DNA from: Mesorhizobium muleiense
GTDB taxonomy: Bacteria > Pseudomonadota > Alphaproteobacteria > Rhizobiales > Rhizobiaceae
NCBI RefSeq assembly: GCF_900099905.1
Contig: NZ_FNEE01000014.1
Span: forward strand, 88,208 to 152,207
DNA: 64,000 nucleotides
Direction: 5' to 3'
Of the stretch, positions 52,979 through 61,732 are shown one piece after another. Position 1 is the first letter of the stretch, and each line of letters opens with the position of its first letter. The translations under genes were made by a program, and so were the position numbers. Below the pieces are notes generated by a model. The model searched no databases. It saw only the letters and a program-made list of their open reading frames with translations, and was not told where the DNA came from.

Positions 52979-53536
52979 ATGAAGGAAAAGGAGACGATTT
53001 TGCTGGTTGCCGCGGGCCTTCTAGGTCTGACCGAACCGATGTGGGCTGGCGATATCGCCGAGCCCGGTGGCTACCGGATGGACGACTATCGGGCGCCGGT
53101 GCCGCAGACGCTGCAGGGCGCGAAGGTCGTGACGACGGCGGAGGCGGAGGCGCTGTGGCGGGAGAAGAAGGCGGTGTTCTTCGACGTCATGCCGAACACG
53201 CCGAAGCCGGCTAATTTGCCGGCGGGAACGATTTGGAGAGCCAAGATCAGAAAGGACATCCCAGGCAGCACCTGGCTGGCCAATGTCGGTTACGGTGCTA
53301 TCTCCGAGGAGACCGCCAACTATTTTCGCCAAGGCCTCGCTGCCGAAGCCGGTCCCGACAAGTCGCGTGCCATTCTGTTCTATTGCATGACGAATTGCTG
53401 GATGTCGTGGAATGCCGCGAAGCGGGCCATCGAATGGGGCTACAGTTCGGTGATCTGGTATCCGCCCGGCGCCGATGGATGGGAACGTGCCAACCTTCCG
53501 CTGGAGGAAAGGAAGCCTTATGTGATTAGCAATTGA
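52979..53536 (+). CDS. Rhodanese-like CxxCW protein, PQQ-dependent catabolism-associated
   Basis: A 185-residue secreted protein with a rhodanese-like fold. The hallmark CMTNCWMSWNAAKRA gives the CxxCW motif at about residues 138-142, and VWEGNxxWPxG-like SVIWYPPGADGWE follows. The signal peptide is LLVAAGLLGLTEPMWA. Family members sit beside quinoprotein dehydrogenase genes and may handle disulfide or sulfur chemistry there. It is 10 bp after xoxJ. Confidence 0.87.
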   Translation: MKEKETILLVAAGLLGLTEPMWAGDIAEPGGYRMDDYRAPVPQTLQGAKVVTTAEAEALWREKKAVFFDVMPNTPKPANLPAGTIWRAKIRKDIPGSTWLANVGYGAISEETANYFRQGLAAEAGPDKSRAILFYCMTNCWMSWNAAKRAIEWGYSSVIWYPPGADGWERANLPLEERKPYVISN

Positions 53537-53702
53537 GCATGAGCATTGTTATTTTCAATCGTGTTGTTTTTCGACTTTTCAGGACCTGCCGTTTCATTTG
53601 TCCATTTTGAGAGCTGATGGACGAGCCATTGCAATGGTGCCCAGCAATGGTTGACCGAGAAAAGGATCGGCCCCTTCGGGCTGGTAGAAGAGGAGATATG
53701 CC

Positions 53703-53798
53703 ATGAAGAAGAGCTGGACAAAACCGACCATGTGCCAAGTTGCTGCGGGCTTCGAGATTTCGCGGTATCTGCCTGCTGAAATTACTCCCAAGAAGTAG
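53703..53798 (+). CDS. pqqA: PQQ precursor peptide PqqA
   Basis: A 31-residue peptide, too short for normal gene finding, read from ATG 53703: it starts MKKSWTKPTMCQVAAGFEIS and then has RYLPAEITPKK. The Glu18 and Tyr22 in FEISRY are the pair that PqqE crosslinks to build PQQ. AGAGGAGATAT is an excellent ribosome site just upstream. It is 153 bp before pqqB and 166 bp after the rhodanese gene, so it probably has its own promoter. Confidence 0.95.
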   Translation: MKKSWTKPTMCQVAAGFEISRYLPAEITPKK

Positions 53799-53951
53799 GC
53801 CGCAGAGGTGCGTGTCCCCGGCAACGGGGACACGCACTGCCATTTCGCGCGAGGTCTTGGTGAAAGGCTTTGATGCGTTCAATGCGGGCGCGAAGCCATT
53901 CGCGGTCGAAAATTTGCTGTTGGTTGAACAAGCCGCAGAGCGGGCATTGCA

Positions 53952-54890
53952 ATGCGCTTGAAGATCATCGGCTCGGCGGCAGGCGGCGGCTTCCCGCAGT
54001 GGAATTGCAACTATCGCCTGAGCCGCGCGGCTCGCACCGGGATGGCTGGCGTGCATTCGCGAACCCAATCAAGCATCGCCGCCTCAGTGGATGGGGCCGG
54101 CTGGGTTCTCTTCAACGCCTCGCCCGATATCCGCCAGCAGATTGCGCAAACGCCTGAATTGCAGCCGGCGCAGGATGCGCCGTTGCGTTCGACACCCATC
54201 CGCGCGGTGGTGCTGACCAATGCCGATGTCGATCATGTCGCCGGCCTGCTCAGCCTGCGTGAGCGGCAGCCCTTCGCCATCTACGCAACGACACAGGTGC
54301 TGGCGACGCTGGAAGCGAACTCGATCTTCAATGTCCTCGATCCGGCGCTCGTGCCGCGACGCATCTTGCCGCCGGCTGAAGAACTGGCGATCTGCGACGC
54401 AGACGGCCACGACACCGGCGTGACTGTCGAGAGTTTTCCCGTGCCTGGCAAGATTGCCCTCTATCTCGAGGAAAGAAGCCGGCCGGATGCCAATTTCAGT
54501 TCCGACGCCGGCGACACGATCGGCGTCCGCATCGCTGGTGCCGGCAGTCACGGCTGCGTCTTCTATATCCCAGGCTGCGCGCGCATCGATGCGGCCCTGC
54601 GCACGCGCCTGGCCGATGCCGCCTGTGTCCTGTTCGATGGCACGGTCTACACCGACGACGAGATGATTGCCGCCGGCGTCGGCCAAAAGGCCGGTGCGCG
54701 CATGGGGCATCTGGCCATGTCGGGAGACGGTGGGTCGATCGCCGGCCTGGCCGATGTGGGGATCGGCCGCCGTGTCTTCGTCCACATCAACAACACCAAT
54801 CCGGTTCTGGACGAGAATTCGGCCGAGCACGCAGCGGTCAAAGCGGCTGGCTGGGAAGTCGCCCGCGATGGGATGGAGATGGAATTTTGA
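53952..54890 (+). CDS. pqqB: PQQ biosynthesis protein PqqB
   Basis: The 312-residue metallo-hydrolase-fold protein starts MRLKIIGSAAGGGFPQWNC, the signature of PqqB, and has NADVDHVAGLLSLRE in place of the classical zinc motif. PqqB is thought to hydroxylate the processed Glu-Tyr dipeptide. The stop overlaps the pqqC start. Confidence 0.96.
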   Translation: MRLKIIGSAAGGGFPQWNCNYRLSRAARTGMAGVHSRTQSSIAASVDGAGWVLFNASPDIRQQIAQTPELQPAQDAPLRSTPIRAVVLTNADVDHVAGLLSLRERQPFAIYATTQVLATLEANSIFNVLDPALVPRRILPPAEELAICDADGHDTGVTVESFPVPGKIALYLEERSRPDANFSSDAGDTIGVRIAGAGSHGCVFYIPGCARIDAALRTRLADAACVLFDGTVYTDDEMIAAGVGQKAGARMGHLAMSGDGGSIAGLADVGIGRRVFVHINNTNPVLDENSAEHAAVKAAGWEVARDGMEMEF

Positions 54891-55645
54891 GTGATTTCCA
54901 CGACGCGGCCAGGAACGGCCTGTCCTCCAGCGAGCTGGAAGCCGTGCTGCGGCAGGTCGGCGCCGAGCGCTATCACAACCGCCATCCTTTCCACCACAGG
55001 ATGACCAGCGGTGCGCTGTCGAGGACCGAGATGCAGGCCTGGGCGCTGAACCGCTACTGCTACCAGGCCGTCATCCCGCGCAAGGACGCCATGATCCTCG
55101 CACATGCGCAGGACCCGGCGTTTCGCGCCGCCTGGCGCAAACGCATCGAGGACCATGATGGCGAGGACGGCTGGAGCGGCGGCATCGCGCGCTGGCTGCA
55201 TCTGGCGACCTCGCTCGGCCTCGATGCCGATGACGTGAAGAGCGAAAGGCTGGCGCTGCCGGCGACACGCTTCGCGGTCGGCGCCTACCTCGCCTTTTGC
55301 ACGAACCGGACGCTGTTCGAGGCGGTCGCATCGTCGCTGACCGAGATGTTCTCGCCGCTCATCATCGGCGAACGGGTCCCGGCGATGCTGGCCAAATATG
55401 ATTACATCACCGAGGATACGCTGGCCTATTTCAGCCGACGGCCCGAACAGGCCTCGCGCGACGCCGACTTCGCCCTCGCTTACGTGCTCGGCCATGCCGA
55501 CACGGCGGAACGCCAGCAGCAGGCGATCGATGCGCTGGTGTTCAAATGCGATATACTGTGGGCCATGCTCGACGCGCTTCAACACGCCTATGGCGAGCCG
55601 GGAAACATCCCGCCCGGCGCCTTCCGTCCGGAGCCAGCCCAATGA
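54887..55645 (+). CDS. pqqC: PQQ synthase PqqC
   Basis: At 252 residues this is the haem-oxygenase-fold oxidase for the last step of PQQ formation. RYHNRHPFHHRMTSGALS and AWALNRYCYQAVIPRKDA are typical. It starts at TTG 54887, overlapping the pqqB stop by four bases behind GGAGATGG; there is no ATG or GTG in a better position. It overlaps pqqD. Confidence 0.95.
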   Translation: MSDFHDAARNGLSSSELEAVLRQVGAERYHNRHPFHHRMTSGALSRTEMQAWALNRYCYQAVIPRKDAMILAHAQDPAFRAAWRKRIEDHDGEDGWSGGIARWLHLATSLGLDADDVKSERLALPATRFAVGAYLAFCTNRTLFEAVASSLTEMFSPLIIGERVPAMLAKYDYITEDTLAYFSRRPEQASRDADFALAYVLGHADTAERQQQAIDALVFKCDILWAMLDALQHAYGEPGNIPPGAFRPEPAQ

Positions 55646-55938
55646 TGGCGCTGCGCGAAAGAGCTTTGGTGTCGTCGCGATCGGTGCCGTCGCTGCCGAA
55701 GCACGTGCGCATACAGTACGACCCCGTGCGGCAGGCGTTCGCCGTGCTCTCGCCGGAAAAGGTGTTTTGGCCCAACGACATCAGCCTCGATATATTGCGC
55801 CGCTGCGATGGACGGTCCACGGTCGGCCACATCATCGCCGAGCTTGCCGCGGATTATGACGCCGAACAGGAGGCGGTGGCGGCCGACGTCGTCGCCTTCC
55901 TGCAAGAATGGTCGGACAAGCTGCTGGTAAAACTATGA
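55642..55938 (+). CDS. pqqD: PqqA-binding chaperone PqqD
   Basis: The 98-residue winged-helix-like RRE protein delivers PqqA to PqqE. PKHVRIQYDPVRQAFAVLSP and DISLDILRRCDG are conserved; a C-terminal DVVAFLQEWSDKLLV helix follows. ATG 55642 overlaps the pqqC stop by four bases, and its own stop overlaps the pqqE start. Confidence 0.94.
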   Translation: MMALRERALVSSRSVPSLPKHVRIQYDPVRQAFAVLSPEKVFWPNDISLDILRRCDGRSTVGHIIAELAADYDAEQEAVAADVVAFLQEWSDKLLVKL

Positions 55939-57056
55939 GCGAGCCCCTTCTCCCTCCGATCGGCATGCTGGCGGAACTGACGCATCGCTGCCCGCTGCAA
56001 TGCCCGTATTGCTCCAATCCGCTCGAATTGCTGAAAGCCAATCGCGAACTCGATACACAGACCTGGCTTGATCTGTTCTCGCAGGCCGCCGATCTCGGCG
56101 TTCTCCAGGTGCATCTGTCGGGCGGCGAACCGACGCTGCGCCGCGACCTCGAGCAATTGATCGCCGGGCTTTCGGCGCGCGGCGTCTACACCAACCTGAT
56201 CACCGCCGGCGTCGGCATTGCCGAAGGCCGCATCGAGGCGTTTGCCGAAGCCGGGCTCGACCATCTGCAGCTGAGCTTTCAAGGCGCACGGCCGGCGACC
56301 ACCGACCGCATCGGCAATCACAAAGGCGGCCACGAAAAGAAGCTGGAGACGGCACGCCGCGCCCGCGCGGCCGGCCTGCCGCTTACCATCAACGCGCCGA
56401 TCCATCGCCACAACATCGAGGAAGTGCCGGAATTCATCGACCTGGCGCTTTCTCTGGGCGCGGAGCGGCTCGAGATCGCCAACGTGCAGTATGCCGGCTG
56501 GGCGCTGACCAATCGCGATCAACTGATGCCCGAGCGCGCTGCGGTCGACCGTCAGGCGGAGATCGTCGCGGCGGCGCGCGAACGGCTCACCGGCATCATG
56601 AACATCGATTTCGTCACGCCGGATTATTTCGCCATCTATCCCAAGCCGTGCATGGGCGGCTGGGCGCGCGACGCCTTCATGGTGGCGCCGGACGGCACCG
56701 TGCTGCCATGCCATGCCGCACAGACCATCCCATCGCTCAGTTTTGAGCGTTTCGGCCCGCGCAGCCTGGCCGAAATCTGGACCGATTCGCCGGCATTCAA
56801 CGCCTTTCGCGGCACCGACTGGATGCTTGAGCCCTGTCGCAGCTGCGAACGGCGTGAGATCGACTGGGGCGGTTGCCGCTGCCAGGCGATGGCGATTGCC
56901 GGCGACGCCGCCGCGACGGACCCGGCTTGCGCGAAATCGCCGATCCATGCGCGCATGGCCATGCTGATCGACGAAGCCCAGCGTGCTGCGGCAGTTCCTT
57001 CGAACGACGAACAATTCGTCTACCGGCGGATCGGCGTCGTCACCGAGCCCGCCTGA
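55935..57056 (+). CDS. pqqE: PqqA peptide cyclase, radical SAM enzyme PqqE
   Basis: The 373-residue radical SAM enzyme crosslinks Glu and Tyr of PqqA. The cluster motif is CPLQCPYC at residues 19-26 (CxxxCxxC), and the SPASM-type auxiliary-cluster cysteines include PCMGGW, LPCHAA, CRSCER and GGCRCQ. LSGGEPTLR is the SAM GGE motif. ATG 55935 overlaps the pqqD stop (ATGA). It ends the pqq operon. Confidence 0.96.
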   Translation: MSEPLLPPIGMLAELTHRCPLQCPYCSNPLELLKANRELDTQTWLDLFSQAADLGVLQVHLSGGEPTLRRDLEQLIAGLSARGVYTNLITAGVGIAEGRIEAFAEAGLDHLQLSFQGARPATTDRIGNHKGGHEKKLETARRARAAGLPLTINAPIHRHNIEEVPEFIDLALSLGAERLEIANVQYAGWALTNRDQLMPERAAVDRQAEIVAAARERLTGIMNIDFVTPDYFAIYPKPCMGGWARDAFMVAPDGTVLPCHAAQTIPSLSFERFGPRSLAEIWTDSPAFNAFRGTDWMLEPCRSCERREIDWGGCRCQAMAIAGDAAATDPACAKSPIHARMAMLIDEAQRAAAVPSNDEQFVYRRIGVVTEPA

Positions 57057-57072
57057 CGCGCCTTCTTTTTTT

Positions 57073-57146
57073 ATGCGTGTCGTTATCCCAAAACCGCTGC
57101 GCACCCTCGGGTCAGGGCCCGAGGGCATGCTTTTGGGCGACATGCA
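57073..57146. repeat. Nested palindrome between pqqE and folP, rhizobial repeat family
   Basis: CCCAAAA (57087-57093) pairs with TTTTGGG (57131-57137), and inside it CCCTCGGG (57104-57111) pairs with CCCGAGGG (57118-57125). The left half matches the unit at 6275-6307. It sits between converging genes and could serve as a two-way terminator. A T-run precedes it at 57065-57072. Confidence 0.7.
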
Positions 57147-57980
57147 TTATTCCCCGGTCTCGCGCTCGCGCACCGCGTCGGCGAATGCCAGTGCGTCGCG
57201 ATTGACGGCAACGTTGTGGACGCGAAAGATCGCAGCGCCCTTCAGCCGCAGGATGACGCTTGTTGCCGCTGTGCCGACGTCTCGCCCCTCGTCACTTCCG
57301 CCGACCAGGTGACGGGCAAGGCGCTTGCGTGACGTGCCGACGAGCAATGGAAAACCGAGCGCGCGCAATTCACCGAAGCGAGCCATGAGCTCGAGGTTTT
57401 CCTCGCCGTCCTTGGCGAAAGCGAAGCCGGGGTCGAGCACGATCCGCTCGTCCGGGATGCCGGCGTCGCGCGCGATCTCCAGCGATCTGTTCAGGAACAG
57501 GAACTGGTCGGCGATCACATCCGCCAGTTTTTCGCGGCCGCGCCCGGTGTGCATGATGACGAGGCCGGCGCCGGTTTCCGCCGCAACCTGCGCGATGTCG
57601 GGTTCGCGCTGCAGGCCATGCACGTCGTTGACGATATGCGCGCCCGCGGCGACCGCCAGCCGCGCCGTCTCGGCCCTGTAGGTGTCGACCGAAACCAGGC
57701 TGCCGCCGTCGGACGACAGGGCCTCGATGACCGGCAGGATGCGCGCTTGTTCCTCGCGCGCCGAAACGGCGCCGGCGCCGGGCCGGGTGGATTCGCCGCC
57801 GACATCGATGATCGCCGCGCCCTCGCCGATCATGCGCCGCGCCTGCTGCAGCGCCCGCTCCGGCCGGTCGAATTCTCCGCCGTCGGAGAAACTGTCCGGC
57901 GTGACGTTCAAAATCCCCATCAGCAACGATTGCGCGCCAAGATCGAGATACCGTCCATGAGCAAGCTGCCAGCGCCTCAT
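57147..57980 (-). CDS. folP: Dihydropteroate synthase
   Basis: The 277-residue folate enzyme joins pABA to dihydropterin pyrophosphate. MGILNVTPDSFSDGGEF is the family's first signature, DVGGESTRPGA the second, and GTSRKRL the third near the C-terminus. It is the classical DHPS, distinct from the DHPS-like protein at 12588-13982 of the H4MPT cluster. It is convergent with pqqE. Confidence 0.95.
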   Translation of the reverse strand: MRRWQLAHGRYLDLGAQSLLMGILNVTPDSFSDGGEFDRPERALQQARRMIGEGAAIIDVGGESTRPGAGAVSAREEQARILPVIEALSSDGGSLVSVDTYRAETARLAVAAGAHIVNDVHGLQREPDIAQVAAETGAGLVIMHTGRGREKLADVIADQFLFLNRSLEIARDAGIPDERIVLDPGFAFAKDGEENLELMARFGELRALGFPLLVGTSRKRLARHLVGGSDEGRDVGTAATSVILRLKGAAIFRVHNVAVNRDALAFADAVRERETGE

Positions 57981-58085
57981 GCATCAACCTTTTTTCATAT
58001 CAGATGCCATTCGCGACAAGATTGTCACTCACACGAACCCGGTTTCCCCATCTACCTATGCTCGCGAAACAAAAGGAGCGTAGCA

Positions 58086-58562
58086 ATGACCAGGGAAACG
58101 ATCAGCTTTACTTACACGACCTATATTGTCTCGACACCGGGAAAGGTGTTCGAGGCGATAACCAAACCGGACCTCGCACGGCGCTACTGGGGCCACGAGA
58201 ACGTCTCCGACTGGAAGCCCGGCTCGAGCTGGCAGCACATCCGCGCTAATGACGAACGGACCGTCGAGCTCGTCGGCAAGGTCGTCGAGGTGTCGCCGCC
58301 GACCCGTCTCGTCATCACCTGGGCAAACGCTTCGCAGGCGTCCGATCCGGCGAGCTACAGCCGGGTGACCTTCGAGCTCGAGGAATACGAGGCCATGGTC
58401 CGGCTGACCGTCAGCCATGACGACCTCGAAGCCGGCAGCGGCATGGCGAACGGCATCAAAAAGGGTTGGCCGATCGTCCTCTCCAGCCTGAAATCCTTCC
58501 TCGAAACCGGCCAGGCGATCGATGTCTTCGCCAGGCCGCGCGCGTCCGAACTGGCGGCCTGA
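58086..58562 (+). CDS. SRPBCC/AHSA1-like protein
   Basis: The 158-residue protein belongs to the START/Bet v 1-like AHSA1 group: KVFEAITKPDLARRYWG near the start, then KPGSSWQHI and RLVITWANA and the C-terminal helix GWPIVLSSLKSFLETGQ. Such proteins bind hydrophobic ligands or act in stress; no specific function is assigned. ATG 58086 follows GGAGCGTAGC. It is 22 bp before the GFA gene. Confidence 0.82.
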   Translation: MTRETISFTYTTYIVSTPGKVFEAITKPDLARRYWGHENVSDWKPGSSWQHIRANDERTVELVGKVVEVSPPTRLVITWANASQASDPASYSRVTFELEEYEAMVRLTVSHDDLEAGSGMANGIKKGWPIVLSSLKSFLETGQAIDVFARPRASELAA

Positions 58563-58584
58563 CCCGGATTATGGAGCTGAGCAG

Positions 58585-59001
58585 ATGAATACTCTCTACA
58601 CCGGCGGATGCGCGTGCGGCGCGGTCCGTTACGAGGCAAAGGCCGCCCCGATCTTCGAGAACCACTGCCAATGCCGCGACTGCCAGAAAAGAAGCGGCAC
58701 CGGTCACGGATCTTACCTGACGTTTCCGTCGCGGGCGGACGTGACGATCACCGGTGTGACGACGGACTGGCGTGTCGCGGCGGACAACGGAAATGTCAAA
58801 ATCCATTCCTTCTGCCCGGTCTGCGGAACGCCGACCCACCTGACATACACTGCCATGCCGGACGTGATCACGGTCCATGCCGCAAGCCTCGATGATCCGG
58901 GCCGGTTCAATCCGACCGTGGTGACGTACGGTATCCGGGCCCTCCCCTGGGACAAGATGGAAACCGGGCTGACGACGTTCGAGAAAATGCCATCAGGTTG
59001 A
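58585..59001 (+). CDS. GFA family protein (glutathione-dependent formaldehyde-activating-like fold)
   Basis: The 138-residue zinc-binding protein has the GFA cysteines in GGCACGAVRYE, CQCRDCQKRSG and FCPVCGTP. Although the family is named after a formaldehyde-activating enzyme, most members are not proven to do this, and the H4MPT pathway already handles formaldehyde here. It is probably in operon with the AHSA1-like gene. Confidence 0.85.
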   Translation: MNTLYTGGCACGAVRYEAKAAPIFENHCQCRDCQKRSGTGHGSYLTFPSRADVTITGVTTDWRVAADNGNVKIHSFCPVCGTPTHLTYTAMPDVITVHAASLDDPGRFNPTVVTYGIRALPWDKMETGLTTFEKMPSG

Positions 59002-59064
59002 CGGCCCGGCGGGAGGGCGGACGCGCACTATTGTTCAGGAGGCGGATCTGCGCCCCTGCGACAT

Positions 59065-59784
59065 TCAGCGGTTGCCGTACTCGTCATGGCGGCGCCACCA
59101 CTCCTGGGGGAACTCGAGCCCGTTCTCGTTCCTTCCCCACGGAGCCAGGTCGAGGAAACGGTAGACCCCCATAAACGCCTCGGTGCCACGGGCGTAGGTC
59201 GAGTAGGTGTGGTAGACGGCACCGTCCTGGAGCGCGAAGACGCTCATTCCCTCCTTCTGCGGCTCCGCCCTGTCGACACGCTGATAGTTGTAGTCGGCGC
59301 CGTCTCTCTGCTGCTCTTCGGTGAAGGCGGCGCCGAGGTCGTATTTGAAATCGCTCCCGAGCGACGAAACCCACGGGAAGCGCCAGCCCATTTGCCGCTT
59401 GTAGTCCTGGATCTCCTGCAACGGGGCGATCGATTCGCAAACCAGGGTAATGTCGCGGCCGTTCAGGTGGGGGATGACGCAGTCGAAGTGATCGGCGATC
59501 AAGGAGCATCCGGTGCATCCTTGGCGCTCATCGGTGAGCCGGTATCCGTAGCCGAACATGAAATGATAGACGAAGAGTTGCGAGCGCCCCTGGAAGAGGT
59601 CGGCGAGCGAGGCGCTGCCCTCCTCGGTCTCAAACAGATACTCCTTGTCGATCCGAACCCAGGGCAGCTCCTGTCGCTGTCGCGCCAGCTCGTCGCTCTG
59701 CCGCATGAGCCTTTTCTCCGCCTCGAGCAGTGCGAGCCGCGCTCCGAGCCATTCCTCGCGTGTTCCGGTCTTGTGTTTCGTCAT
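59065..59784 (-). CDS. DUF899 family thioredoxin-like protein
   Basis: The 239 residues include ELPWVRIDKEYLFETEEG near residue 40, FHFMFG-like VYHFMFGYGY and GCTGCSLIADHFD with a CxxC-like pair, and end with GLEFPQEWWRRHDEYG: all typical of the DUF899 family of thioredoxin-fold proteins. Function is unassigned. I use ATG 59784 (MTKHKTGTREEW) behind GGAGACAGC. Confidence 0.86.
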   Translation of the reverse strand: MTKHKTGTREEWLGARLALLEAEKRLMRQSDELARQRQELPWVRIDKEYLFETEEGSASLADLFQGRSQLFVYHFMFGYGYRLTDERQGCTGCSLIADHFDCVIPHLNGRDITLVCESIAPLQEIQDYKRQMGWRFPWVSSLGSDFKYDLGAAFTEEQQRDGADYNYQRVDRAEPQKEGMSVFALQDGAVYHTYSTYARGTEAFMGVYRFLDLAPWGRNENGLEFPQEWWRRHDEYGNR

Positions 59785-59989
59785 CGCTGCTGTCTCCTTC
59801 CTCGGGGATCTTCCTTTCCGTTTCTCGAAACAACTTGTTGCGTCAGGCGTTAAACTCAATGCCGGAGGCGAAACATGGCAGCTGGATGTGGCGGTTTCCG
59901 ATGCACTGCCTGATCCCTGCCCGCTTGTTGCGGCGCCCGTTGAGGGCGCGGGCGCCTCGTCGAATCATTTGCGTCGTTTGGAGGGCAGC

Positions 59990-60574
59990 ATGAAATCGCC
60001 GACAGTGAGGGTTATGGCCGCGTCCGATGAAGATCCGGCGATCGGAACAATCTCGCTGGCGTTTGCAGCGGATCCCATGGCACGATGGACCTGGCCGCAT
60101 GCACACCAGTACCTTGCGGCCATGCCGCGAATGGTCCGCGCCTTCGGGGCCAGGGCATTCTCAAACGGAAGCGCTTTTTGCACCGATGGCTATGTCGGGA
60201 CGGCGTTGTGGCTGTCGCCCGGTGTGCATCCCGACGAGGAAGGGCTTGGTGCGGTTGTCGAGAGCACGGTTGCGCCCTCCCTTGCCCCTGAAGTCGCCGC
60301 TGTATTCGAGCAGATGGCCAAGTACCATCCGGCCGAACCGCATTGGTACTTGCCCGTGATCGGCGTCGACCCAGCGCATCAGGGCGAAGGCCACGGCGAG
60401 GCCTTGATGGCATACGCGCTCGCGCAGTGCGATCGCGATCACGCGCCCGCCTATCTGGAGTCCTCGAACCCGCGCAACATCCCGTTCTACGGGCGCCACG
60501 GCTTCGAACCGCTCGGCGCGATCCAGGTCGGTTCATCGCCGACGCAAGTCCCGATGCTGCGGCGACCGCGTTGA
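59990..60574 (+). CDS. GNAT family N-acetyltransferase
   Basis: The 194-residue protein has the acetyl-CoA-binding segment GVDPAHQGEGHGEALMAYAL near residues 124-143 and the closing strands YLESSNPRNIPFYGRHGFE. The substrate cannot be told. ATG 59990 follows GGAGGGCAGC; the upstream open frame belongs to no recognisable domain. Confidence 0.85.
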   Translation: MKSPTVRVMAASDEDPAIGTISLAFAADPMARWTWPHAHQYLAAMPRMVRAFGARAFSNGSAFCTDGYVGTALWLSPGVHPDEEGLGAVVESTVAPSLAPEVAAVFEQMAKYHPAEPHWYLPVIGVDPAHQGEGHGEALMAYALAQCDRDHAPAYLESSNPRNIPFYGRHGFEPLGAIQVGSSPTQVPMLRRPR

Positions 60575-60629
60575 GCCAGGCAGGGCAGACGAGCGAAGCG
60601 TCAGCCGCCATCCCGTGGTGTCGGCGCAA

Positions 60630-60890
60630 GGGTATTTCGGTGAAGGGCATTTCGGTGACAGTGGACTTTTTGCCGTGCTCGGCCCGCCACGCCATCTGAC
60701 AGAGGCGGAATTGGGAGAGGCCCGGCAACGCATTGAACCGCTCGTCCGGGCCGCCCAATCGAGCTTGGACCGGCTCTATCTTGCGGTGGGCGATGTCGGA
60801 TGCTGCGTCCTGCTCGCCGATCGTGACGGCGTGCCGGTCGAACGGCGCGGTGCGCCTGTGGATGACGAGGCTTTTCATTCCTGGGATGGC
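60630..60890 (+). pseudogene. Fragment of a sigma-54-dependent (AcoR-type) activator, GAF region
   Basis: The frame from about 60705 reads RQRIEPLVRAAQSSLDRLYL, then AVGDVGCCVLLADRDGVPVE and RRGAPVDDEAFHSWDGFGF, which resembles the N-terminal GAF segment of AcoR-like sigma-54 activators. No AAA+ or Fis domain follows; the sequence runs into unrelated DNA and then peptidase remnants. A truncated relic. Confidence 0.45.
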
Positions 60891-61082
60891 TTCGGCTTTC
60901 ACCAGTCTGCCTGTTGCGGTCTGTCTGCTGGGCAACGCTGTCCGCCTGCACTTCCGTCTCGTAGGGCGAAGGCTGACCGCCACCGACGTCGCCCGCATCG
61001 GCGACACGCCCGTCTGGTTCTTCCGACGTTTTTTCTTTCGCTTCGCGCTGGGGTGTCGTCTCGGAACTCTTCCATACGTCCT

Positions 61083-61542
61083 GGCATCGACTTCAACGGC
61101 ATCGTGGGCGGCAATATAGGCCCCGGCGAACGATCGGTTCTACCCTCATCGGCCACAGCTCGACTGTCGTTCCGCCTGGTTGGTGGTCAGCGACCGGAAC
61201 ATATCCGCGCCTTGTTTCGAAACTTCGTCGAGGCTCGCCTTCCTGCCGGCTGTCAGGTTGTGTTCGAGGGGGGCCGGCGGGAACGGTGACGAAGCCAGCC
61301 CCTACATCGCAGCCACGGCGCGAGCGCTTGACGCAGAATGGCCAGAGCCGACGCTGATCAAGGGAACAGGCGGCACCGTTCCACTGGTCGGGCTCCTCAC
61401 CGACCGCCTTTGCTTCAATTGCATCGTCACGGGCTTCATCCTCGCCGACGATGCCATTCATGCCCCTGACGAGCGGTACGGTGTCGATCGGCTTCGCAAG
61501 GGAATACGCGGTTGGGTGCGCATCCTGTCGGAATTGCGGTAA
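61083..61542 (+). pseudogene. C-terminal remnant of an M20 family peptidase, frameshifted
   Basis: Two frames together rebuild the M20 dimerisation and C-terminal region. The first gives ATARLSFRLVGGQRPEHIRA and FVEARLPAGCQVVFEG. After a frameshift near 61265-61285 the second gives YIAATARALDAEWPEPTLIK, GTGGTVPLVGLL and APDERYGVDRLRKGIRGWVR. The catalytic N-terminal domain is absent. It is certainly non-functional. Confidence 0.65.
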
Positions 61543-61732
61543 CATTACTCGGTTCGGTTCAGAGTCCGTGCCGAGACTCGTAAATCCCCATTTGGAGCAC
61601 CGACAACATCCGATCCAGGACAGCAAGCATCAGCTTGTCATCGGGTGACGTGCTTGTGCTCCGTTGACCACGCATGTGATATAAAACACCGTGGCGCCGT
61701 TTTTGCGGTGCAATGGGAAGCTATCGTCGGCA

